From Sphingomonas populi (GTDB taxonomy: Bacteria > Pseudomonadota > Alphaproteobacteria > Sphingomonadales > Sphingomonadaceae), in NCBI RefSeq assembly GCF_004208535.1, contig NZ_SGIS01000015.1:1-64000 (forward strand): a DNA stretch of 64,000 nucleotides, given 5' to 3'. The notes beneath the pieces were generated by a model. The model searched no databases. It was not told where the DNA came from and saw only the letters and a list, made by a program, of their open reading frames with translations. Positions within the stretch are counted from its first letter, which is position 1. Each line of letters opens with the position of its first letter. Shown in pieces: positions 1 to 6,057 of the stretch. The position numbers were made by a program, and so were the translations under genes.

Positions 1-1
1 A

Positions 2-73
2 ACGACATCCGGCAACATCACCGATGACATCATCATGCGATATCTCGACAAGCACATCCACAAGGACCAATGA
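2..73 (+). CDS. C-terminal end of an IS200/IS605-type transposase (partial)
   Basis: Only the last 23 codons are in the window. The tail has the pattern xSGNITDDIIxxYLDKH, ending at TGA 71..73. This resembles the C-terminal helix of small HUH transposases (IS200/IS605 TnpA, Y1 family), which usually end in a similar 'GNVT(D/E)..I..YIE' segment. A short hairpin follows at once (99..116), as expected near the right end of such an element. The call rests on a very short stretch, so it is tentative. Confidence 0.45.
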   Translation, partial: TTSGNITDDIIMRYLDKHIHKDQ

Positions 74-98
74 AGGCTTCAGCCCTCTCCGATGATCC

Positions 99-116
99 TA
101 CCGGCGTCAGCCGGTA
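99..116. other. Perfect 7-bp hairpin after the transposase tail
   Basis: TACCGGC (99..105) and GCCGGTA (110..116) form a perfect stem with loop GTCA. It lies between the transposase end and the stop of the convergent AlpA-like gene. It could be the subterminal hairpin recognised by an IS200/IS605 transposase or a shared terminator. No T-run follows. Confidence 0.4.
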
Positions 117-118
117 TG

Positions 119-319
119 TCATTCAGCCTCGTAGAACATCGGATTGCGCAGCCAGTCATTGACTGCGGACTCCCGCCAACCCGCACAGCGAACGGCGATG
201 CGGATTTGTTTGGGAAAGGTGCCGGCCTGCACCTTTCGATACAAGGTTGCCCGGCTGAGGCCGGTACGATCGAGTACGGTGTTAAGGCGCAGAATGCGAT
301 CGGGAGCGTCGGTTGTCAT
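119..319 (-). CDS. AlpA-family helix-turn-helix regulator
   Basis: This is a 66-aa protein of the size and layout of phage/island AlpA regulators (MerR-like winged helix-turn-helix). Visible marks are RLNTVLDRTGLSRATLYR (about residues 11..28, helix-turn-helix), then the basic segment FPKQIRI and the closing WRESAVNDWL. AlpA proteins act in the cytoplasm and switch on excision or transfer genes of integrative elements. Its position at the left side of an island with conjugation genes fits that role. The ATG start at 319 gives the usual family length. Which target it controls is not visible. Confidence 0.85.
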   Translation of the reverse strand: MTTDAPDRILRLNTVLDRTGLSRATLYRKVQAGTFPKQIRIAVRCAGWRESAVNDWLRNPMFYEAE

Positions 320-480
320 GGCATGATCCTGGTTCGCGTGTGATCCAATGGTTCGGTGCTGTCAGGATTGAGATGCGTCGGCGCGGAGACAAGAGGTGCG
401 GGACCGAGATGCACCGCAGTGCCTCAGAGAGTGCCCAACAGGCCCCATAAAATCAGAGAAGATTATAGGCTTCAGCCGTC

Positions 481-830
481 CCGCGCTGGAGCGCGGCCGA
501 GCTCTATGGCGCTGCGCGCCACCGAGTCGCCTTCGGCGTCTCGGCCGCAGGGCGGTTACGATCTCTTACGGGGATCGCTCGCGTGCGATCGATCCGGGCC
601 GGGCGTGCCGCCCGGCCGGCGGTCATCGCGCCTCGGGCGCGATGGCGTTTGCGCCTCCGGCGTCGATCTGGCGGGGGAGCGTCGCTGCCCTGTAGGCCTG
701 TCGCGGCAGGCCGCAACCGGGGCTTCGCCCAGGTCTTCCACTGCGTTGCAGCCCTTGGGACCCATCCCCATCGCTAGCGCGCTAGGGGCCCCTGCGGGTG
801 CAGCCTGCCTCTGCCGACGGGCCTGTCGGT
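481..830. other. Hairpin-rich leader upstream of the ParB-domain gene
   Basis: The 570 bases between the AlpA-like gene and the ParB gene hold no convincing reading frame but many stem-loops: 481..496 (7 bp), 522..544 (5+4 bp), 573..590 (6 bp), 597..617 (GGCCGGGC/GCCCGGCC, 8 bp), 624..644 (9 bp, loop TCG), 695..712 (6 bp), 720..730 (4 bp), the 12-base palindrome CTAGCGCGCTAG at 774..785, AGGGGCCCCT at 784..793 and 814..829 (5 bp). This density is much higher than in nearby intergenic DNA. Possible roles are a structured leader RNA, an origin, or a protein-binding region for the ParB-domain protein. The role is inference; the stems are seen directly. Confidence 0.6.
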
Positions 831-890
831 CCGCTCCTGCCGCTCCCCGCCATTCCGGCGCCGGGTGCGGTGTTTGAAGGAGTGAAGGCA

Positions 891-2636
891 ATGGAACTCA
901 AGCATATCGACATCGCCAATCTGTCTGTCTCGCCTGCCAACATGCGGGTGAAGGGCAAGCCCGTGGACCTGAGTAACATCCTGCCATCGGTGCGGGCACG
1001 CGGCGTGCTGGTGCCGCTGATCGTGCGGCAGAATGGAAGTTCTGACACCTACGAGATCGTGGCGGGCAAGCGACGCTATCACGCGGCGCTCGCGGTCGCG
1101 CAGGAAACCGGTGAAGCCGAGCCGCTGCCGTGCGCGGTGATGGCGGCGGGGGATGATGCGGCGGCGCTGGAAGCCTCGCTGATCGAGAACATCGCACGGG
1201 TGGACCCTGACGAGGTGACGCGCTGGGAGAGCTTTACGCGGCTGGTCCGCGAAGGCCGAACCCCGGAGGATATCGCGCTGACCTTCGGCCTCACGGAATT
1301 GCAGGTGAAGCGCACGCTCGCACTCGGCAATCTGCTGCCGCGCATTCGTACTCTGTATCGCAAGGGCGGGATCGATGCGGCGACGGTTCGGCACCTGACC
1401 CTTGCTTCGAAGGCGCGGCAGCGGGACTGGCTGGCGTTGCTCGACGATCCCGACGCCCATTGCCCCACAGGTTACCAGGTCAAGGCATGGGCGTTCGGTG
1501 GCGCGTCGATTCCGGTGCGGGCGGCGCTGTTCGACATCGACGGCTATCCCGGCGATATCGTGTCCGACCTGTTCGGCGACGACCGCTATTTCGCTGACCC
1601 GCAGACGTTCTGGACCGCGCAGAACGCCGCGCTTGCCGAGCGCGGCGAGGCTTACGTGCAAGCGGGTTGGCCCGATGTCGTCGTTTTGCCGACCGGCGAA
1701 CCCTTTCACACATGGGAGCATGAGCGCACGCCCAAGCGCAAGGGCGGCAAGGTGTTCGTGGCCGTGGGGCCGCGCGGGGATGTCACCTTTCACGAAGGCT
1801 ATCTGACCACCAAGGAAGCACGAAAGCTGGCAAGCGGTGCCACGTTCGCGGACAGGCCGGCCCGCCCCGAAATCAGTTCAGCGATCCAGAGCTATGTCGA
1901 TCTTCATCGCCATGCCGCCGTGCGATCGGCGGTGGCGGCAAACCCGTCGGTGGCGCTGCGCGTGATGGTTGCCCACGCCATTGCCGGATCGTCACTGTGG
2001 CGCGTGTCGGTCGAGCCGCAGCGGACAACGAACGACGCCATTGCCGAGAGCGTCGAGACCTGTGCATCCGAAGCCGCGTTCGACGAGCGGCGCCGGGCGG
2101 TGCTGGCGTTGCTCGGGTTCGATCCCGATACTCCCACCGTTACCGGCGGCCATGAGGACGATCACGGCCTTGCTGGCCTGTTCGTCAGATTGCTCGGGCT
2201 GACCGATACTGCGGTTCGCGATGTCCTCGCCATCGTCATGGCCGAGACGTTGGAGGCGGGCAGTGCCCTCATCGAATTGCTCGGCGTCCATCTCGGTATC
2301 GACATGCGCGCACTATGGCAGGCCGACGATGCGCTGCTCGACCTGATCCGCGATCGTGACGTGCTGGGATGTGTCCTGACGGAGGTAGCGGGCGAGGGCG
2401 TCGCAACCGCCAACGAGGCTGCGACCGGCAAGGTGAAGCGTCAGATCATCCGCGATTGCCTGACCGGCGAAAACGGGCGGGCCAAGGTCGAGAACTGGGT
2501 GCCGCGCTGGATGACGTTTCCGCCTGCCGCCTACACGACGCGCGGCTCCGTGCAGACGGTCAGTCGCAGCGTGGCGTTTGGCGGCCTCGTCGAGGCGGTA
2601 ACGCCGCAGGTCGCAACCATCGCGCGTGCGGCATGA
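891..2636 (+). CDS. ParB/RepB/Spo0J-family protein (ParB N-terminal domain)
   Basis: This is a 581-aa protein with a ParB-like N-terminal domain (residues about 5..105) that includes the box AGKRRYHAA (58..66) and the segment LIENIARVD (97..105). A helix-turn-helix region follows (about 115..150). The long C-terminal half is not assigned. ParB proteins bind parS-like sites and help segregate plasmids or integrative elements. At 581 aa it is much longer than a typical 300-aa chromosomal ParB and matches the large ParB-like proteins found on alphaproteobacterial plasmids and conjugative islands. ATG 891 is chosen over the in-frame start at 798 because GAAGGAGTGAAGG lies just upstream and the ParB domain begins there. 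There is no parA next to it. Confidence 0.85.
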   Translation: MELKHIDIANLSVSPANMRVKGKPVDLSNILPSVRARGVLVPLIVRQNGSSDTYEIVAGKRRYHAALAVAQETGEAEPLPCAVMAAGDDAAALEASLIENIARVDPDEVTRWESFTRLVREGRTPEDIALTFGLTELQVKRTLALGNLLPRIRTLYRKGGIDAATVRHLTLASKARQRDWLALLDDPDAHCPTGYQVKAWAFGGASIPVRAALFDIDGYPGDIVSDLFGDDRYFADPQTFWTAQNAALAERGEAYVQAGWPDVVVLPTGEPFHTWEHERTPKRKGGKVFVAVGPRGDVTFHEGYLTTKEARKLASGATFADRPARPEISSAIQSYVDLHRHAAVRSAVAANPSVALRVMVAHAIAGSSLWRVSVEPQRTTNDAIAESVETCASEAAFDERRRAVLALLGFDPDTPTVTGGHEDDHGLAGLFVRLLGLTDTAVRDVLAIVMAETLEAGSALIELLGVHLGIDMRALWQADDALLDLIRDRDVLGCVLTEVAGEGVATANEAATGKVKRQIIRDCLTGENGRAKVENWVPRWMTFPPAAYTTRGSVQTVSRSVAFGGLVEAVTPQVATIARAA

Positions 2637-2643
2637 TCCGATC

Positions 2644-2669
2644 CCGGCGGCGCTTACCAGCGCCGCCGG
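2644..2669 (+). terminator. Strong hairpin after the ParB-domain gene
   Basis: CCGGCGGCGCT and AGCGCCGCCGG form a perfect 11-bp stem with loop TACC, eight bases after the stop codon. No T-run follows, which is common for terminators in GC-rich alphaproteobacteria. Confidence 0.6.
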
Positions 2670-2769
2670 CAAGGCCGCTGACCTTCTGCTTAGCTCAGGT
2701 TCGGACGGCGCGACGTGAGGTGGGCGAACGTCCTATTCTCGAAAGCTCAATCGTTGAAGTTGCCCATTT

Positions 2770-3024
2770 TCATCGCCGAGATTGGGCAATCCTCTCGACT
2801 ATTTCGTCTAGCATAGCTGACGGACGAATCCCGAGGGCCTGAGCCATCTCAATGAACTCCACCACATCCAGCCGGCGCTGCGAGCCTTCCACGAGGCTAA
2901 CCCAGCTTTGATCCTTCTTAATTCGTTTGGCTAACTCGGTTTGCTTCAAGCCGGCTGCTATCCGCGCAGCCTTCACGACTTCTACGACCACCACATTCTC
3001 GTCGCTGAAAATCGTCTTTGGCAT
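2770..3024 (-). CDS. XRE-family transcriptional regulator
   Basis: This is an 84-aa, single-domain Cro/C1-type DNA-binding protein. The helix-turn-helix spans about residues 17..72: ARIAAGLKQTELAKRI followed by QSWVSLVEGSQRRLDVVEF, the usual helix 2-helix 3 pattern, with LGIRPSAML closing the domain. It has no toxin or peptidase partner. It is divergent from the sigma-factor gene, with 73 bases between the two starts, so it may repress that promoter as well as its own. The link to island control is inference. Confidence 0.85.
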   Translation of the reverse strand: MPKTIFSDENVVVVEVVKAARIAAGLKQTELAKRIKKDQSWVSLVEGSQRRLDVVEFIEMAQALGIRPSAMLDEIVERIAQSRR

Positions 3025-3097
3025 CCGGCATTGATTTAAATGCCATTATGTCATATGCCGTTTTTCCATATCCTTTCCTAGCGGATGGGGATCAAAC

Positions 3098-3628
3098 GTG
3101 TCTGGATCGAACAGCGACATCACTCTGCCTGTGGACGACGAGCAGCCGGGCTGGCGCGCGATCGAAGCGCTCTACCGAGACCATGCGGAGTGGCTCCGCG
3201 CTCTCGTAACGCGCCGCCTGCGCGCACAGCCGACCGAAGTCGACGACATCGTCCAGGACACGTGGCTCCGCGCCGCCGGCTGCAAGACGGACAACATCCA
3301 GCATCCCAAAGCTTTCCTGTCGCAGACGGCACTCAACCTGTTTCGCGATCGCAAGCGGCGCGAGGCGGTTCGCCAGCAGCATCGAGAGGGCGTCGCCGCC
3401 GACCGAGGTGGCGGTGACAGACATAGTATGTCCGAGCAGGAGGCCATTCTTGAACTGGAGCGGATCGTTCTCGACTTGCCCGAAAAGATTCGCGACGTCT
3501 TCGTGCTGAGCCGATTCCGGCATATGAGTAATGCCGAGATCGCGACAACGCTCGGTATCTCGATCAAGACCGTGGAGTGGCGGATGGGTAAGGCGCTGGC
3601 ATTGTGCATGAGCAGATTGCGCGACTGA
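3098..3628 (+). CDS. ECF RNA polymerase sigma factor (FecI-like)
   Basis: This is a 176-aa sigma factor with the two-domain layout of extracytoplasmic-function sigmas: region 2 (about 22..90, including DDIVQDTWLRA at 49..59) and region 4 (about 120..172, with helix-turn-helix MSNAEIATTLGISIKTVEWR). The chosen start is GTG 3098 with GATGGGGA upstream. The FecR-type anti-sigma gene starts 16 bases after its stop, so the two form an operon. FecI-type sigmas normally drive TonB receptor genes after an envelope signal. No receptor gene follows here. Confidence 0.9.
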   Translation: MSGSNSDITLPVDDEQPGWRAIEALYRDHAEWLRALVTRRLRAQPTEVDDIVQDTWLRAAGCKTDNIQHPKAFLSQTALNLFRDRKRREAVRQQHREGVAADRGGGDRHSMSEQEAILELERIVLDLPEKIRDVFVLSRFRHMSNAEIATTLGISIKTVEWRMGKALALCMSRLRD

Positions 3629-3644
3629 GCGACGGCACATACTT

Positions 3645-4610
3645 ATGAACGATAATGATGCGAGCGGCGGCGATGCTTTGACGCAAGCCGCGCATTGGTA
3701 CGCGCGGTTGCAAACGCTGCCGGTGTCGGCCCGAACGCTCGAGCAGTTCTTCGAGTGGCGAAAGGGCGAGGGGAATCGCGAAGCGTTCGACGCCGTCGAT
3801 CGCCTTTACAGGCAGACCGGCACGCTTGCCGATCGCCCAGCGATCGTCGCGGCGACGGAACAGGCGATGACGCGATCCGCCGCTCCGCCTAGCAGACGAT
3901 ACCCGTGGTTGGGGACGATGGCAGCGGCGGTGGTTGGCGTGATTGCAGTCGGCCTGACGACCTTCGCGGTATGGCCCTCGGGCGGTGAGCAATATGCGAC
4001 CAAGATCGGCGAGCAGCGCACCATCAGGCTCGCCGATGGATCGAAGGTGACGCTCGATACCGACACGGCGCTGACGGTTGCTTTCGCCAAAGATGCGCGC
4101 CGCATCTCGCTTGCCCGAGGTCAGGCATATTTCACGGTCGCGCATGATGCCGCGCGACCCTTCACCGTGGATGCTGGTGGTACGCGCGTGCTCGCGACGG
4201 GCACGCAGTTCGATGTCCACCGCAGCGGCGACCGGATCGACGTCACTTTGGTCGAGGGCAGGGTGCGGGTCAGTTCGGCGGAGCGGCCTGTGGCGCAGTT
4301 GCAAGCCGGGCAGCGGGTGATCGTTGACGGCTCCCGCACAAGTCCGGTTCAGGCGATCGACACGACGCCGACGATTGCGTGGACGCAAGGCCGGATCGTG
4401 CTCGACGGCATGACGCTCGAGCATGCGATCACCGAGGTCAATCGCTACGTAAATACGCCGGTTCGCCTCGATGCGCCGGGCTTTGCCGAGGCGCGCATCA
4501 GCGGCTCTGTCGAAACCGGCGATATCGGCAGTTTCACGGCGGCGGTTACCGCAGTGCTGCCGCTCAAGGCGCAGACCAACAACGATGGATCGGTCACGCT
4601 ACGCCCGTGA
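3645..4610 (+). CDS. FecR-family anti-sigma factor
   Basis: This is a 321-aa inner-membrane regulator. It has a cytoplasmic N-terminal DUF4880-like part (about 10..60, with HWYARL and FFEWRKGEGNREAFDAVDRL), one membrane span (about 88..110, TMAAAVVGVIAVGLTTFAVW), and a periplasmic FecR domain (about 115..240, with IRLADGSKVTLDTDT, ARGQAYFTVAHD and VLATGTQFDV). A STN-like end follows. FecR proteins hold or activate the partner sigma according to the state of an outer-membrane receptor. It pairs with the sigma gene 16 bases upstream. A strong hairpin follows the stop, so transcription probably ends here and no receptor gene belongs to the operon. Confidence 0.9.
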   Translation: MNDNDASGGDALTQAAHWYARLQTLPVSARTLEQFFEWRKGEGNREAFDAVDRLYRQTGTLADRPAIVAATEQAMTRSAAPPSRRYPWLGTMAAAVVGVIAVGLTTFAVWPSGGEQYATKIGEQRTIRLADGSKVTLDTDTALTVAFAKDARRISLARGQAYFTVAHDAARPFTVDAGGTRVLATGTQFDVHRSGDRIDVTLVEGRVRVSSAERPVAQLQAGQRVIVDGSRTSPVQAIDTTPTIAWTQGRIVLDGMTLEHAITEVNRYVNTPVRLDAPGFAEARISGSVETGDIGSFTAAVTAVLPLKAQTNNDGSVTLRP

Positions 4611-4641
4611 ATAGTGCCGATCGTGCCAGCGGCAGAAAGCG

Positions 4642-4677
4642 GCTCGCACCGCCCGACGAATGCCGGGCGGTGCGAGC
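4642..4677. terminator. Bidirectional hairpin between fecR-like and MucR-like genes
   Basis: GCTCGCACCGCCCG (4642..4655) and CGGGCGGTGCGAGC (4664..4677) form a perfect 14-bp stem with an 8-base loop. It lies between two convergent genes and can serve both. Confidence 0.75.
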
Positions 4678-4683
4678 ACACCA

Positions 4684-5226
4684 TCAGGCGTTTTCAGCAG
4701 CCTTGCGGCGCGTGCGCTTCGCCGGGGCAGGAGCGGGCGCAGACTCCACGCTCGCTTCGCTGGCGGCGGGCGTTTCGGCCGGCGTTGCTGCGCCCCCGCG
4801 ACCCTTGCGGCCGAGGCCGATCCGCTGCGCCATTTCGCGGCGGGCCAGCGAATAGTTCTCCGAGACCATCGGATAATCGGGGCGCAGATTATAGCGCTCG
4901 CGGTACTGCACGTCGGTCAGACCATGCGTCGAGAGATGGCGGCGCAGCGTCTTGTAAGGCTTGCCGTCGACCATCGAAATGATGTGATCCTTCGAGGCAA
5001 GCGACTTGCGCACCGACACCGCCGGCGTGAACTCTTCCGCTGGAGCAGCTTCGCCGCCTGAAGCGTCCGCTGCCGATGAGCCAGAACCGAGTTCGACAAT
5101 CGTAGTGTGCATCGTGCGCAAGAACGCCGGCACATCGTCAGCCGATACGCGATTGTTCTGGTTGCCGAGCCACGCGATCGTCAGTTCGGTTGCGAGTTCG
5201 ACGGGGTTTGCGGTTTCTTCAGTCAT
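4684..5226 (-). CDS. MucR/Ros-family transcriptional regulator
   Basis: This is a 180-aa protein (start ATG 5226; an upstream in-frame ATG at 5271 would add 15 residues without family similarity). The N-terminal helix (ELATELTIAWLGN) and the core DGKPYKTLRRHLSTHGLT..YRERYNLRPDYPM..IGLGR are typical of MucR/Ros. These are H-NS-like oligomeric regulators of surface, cell-cycle and horizontally acquired genes. The zinc-finger position that normally carries CxxC reads SMVD, so the two cysteines are missing while RHLSTH keeps its two histidines. The tail is Ala/Pro/Lys-rich with basic clusters (PAKRTRRKA). It neighbours the transfer genes and may silence island genes; that is inference. Confidence 0.85.
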   Translation of the reverse strand: MTEETANPVELATELTIAWLGNQNNRVSADDVPAFLRTMHTTIVELGSGSSAADASGGEAAPAEEFTPAVSVRKSLASKDHIISMVDGKPYKTLRRHLSTHGLTDVQYRERYNLRPDYPMVSENYSLARREMAQRIGLGRKGRGGAATPAETPAASEASVESAPAPAPAKRTRRKAAENA

Positions 5227-5318
5227 ATCAATATGTCCATATGTGTTGCTGCGATGTTTCGCTGCGACCAAGGGGGATATCCAGTATCGGACAACACCGC
5301 TGTGACGAAGAATCGCGA

Positions 5319-5558
5319 TCAGCGCAAATCGTCATTGTTAGTATCATCTTCGAACGCGCGCTTGCCGCGACGTCGCCACAGCGTAACCAACGATTCTTTG
5401 TCTTCTCTGCGCAACTTCGATGCGGCCTCCACGAGAATGCCGAAGATCACCGCACGATCGTCGTCGGTGAGGTCGATCAGCCCGGACTTGGCGACGAGTC
5501 CGCCCAGCTCGATCAACTGACGCGTACGCTCGCGGCGCTTCACTTGCCACTCCCGCAT
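5319..5558 (-). CDS. traD: Ti-type conjugal transfer protein TraD
   Basis: The small protein (79 aa from ATG 5558) has the hallmark of Ti-type TraD: RRERTRQLIELGGLVAKSGL, then DDDRAVIFGILVEAA. The frame stays open upstream to 5756, but ATG 5558 follows the traC stop after one base (TGA-T-ATG), so translational coupling makes it the best start. This TraD is a small accessory protein of relaxosome loci and must not be confused with the F-plasmid TraD coupling ATPase. It is transcribed with traC, away from traA. Confidence 0.8.
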   Translation of the reverse strand: MREWQVKRRERTRQLIELGGLVAKSGLIDLTDDDRAVIFGILVEAASKLRREDKESLVTLWRRRGKRAFEDDTNNDDLR

Positions 5559-5559
5559 A

Positions 5560-5886
5560 TCATGCCGTGCGCGGCTCGCGATCAAGCGGTAACGTGCCGC
5601 CTTCAGCCGCCGAAGCTGATGCAGTGTTTGGCGCAGTCGCTCGGCGTTCGTTGCTTCTGGCTTTGCGCTGAAACATCGCCGAGCCAGCTTTCCGCCACGC
5701 CTCCTGTACTGGCGCGTCACTGCTGGAAATCGAGAGCAATGCACCCGCCAGAACATCGACCGGTACTGTATCGGCGCGACACGCGATCACCAATTCACCG
5801 AGCTGGATGATCTTGCGCTGTTTGAGCGCTTTCGCCTTCTGGTCGAGTGAGTCGAGTTCGGTGTCATAGTCACGCGGTTTTCGCAT
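5560..5886 (-). CDS. traC: Ti-type conjugal transfer protein TraC
   Basis: This is a 108-aa protein beginning MRKPRDYDTELDSLDQKAKAL, then QRKIIQLGELVIACRADTVPVDVLAGALL, the conserved pattern of Ti-type TraC relaxosome accessory proteins. It is likely to help TraA bind and nick oriT. It is divergent from traA with about 170 bases between the starts, the classic place of oriT in this transfer family. A 9-bp inverted repeat (5889..5920) lies directly upstream and may control its promoter. Confidence 0.85.
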   Translation of the reverse strand: MRKPRDYDTELDSLDQKAKALKQRKIIQLGELVIACRADTVPVDVLAGALLSISSSDAPVQEAWRKAGSAMFQRKARSNERRATAPNTASASAAEGGTLPLDREPRTA

Positions 5887-6057
5887 CGGGATCGTCCGTG
5901 TTGTGGCGTAAGGACGATCCAGTTATCGGGTGTGTCGATCGCCGTAAATGTCGTGATATGTTCTGGGACCACGCCGTCCCGAGACAGATGAAATCTTTCG
6001 AGGGCGCGCTTATACGTCGTGCCGACGTGCGCTTTCAGGTGTAAGTGGAGTGCCGTC
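5887..6057. other. Probable origin of transfer (oriT) with nic-like site
   Basis: The gap between divergent traC and traA contains AGGGCGCGCTTATACG at 6001..6016. It resembles the nick region shared by Ti-plasmid oriT and RSF1010-type oriT, where a GGGCGC(A)..TTA(TACG) core is cut. Next to it are an inverted repeat ACGTCG/CGACGT (6014..6028) and, at the traC side, a perfect 9-bp repeat GGATCGTCC/GGACGATCC (5889..5897 and 5912..5920). Location and motif agree with the Ti-type traCDG/traA arrangement. The exact nick position is inferred from family resemblance. Confidence 0.7.
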
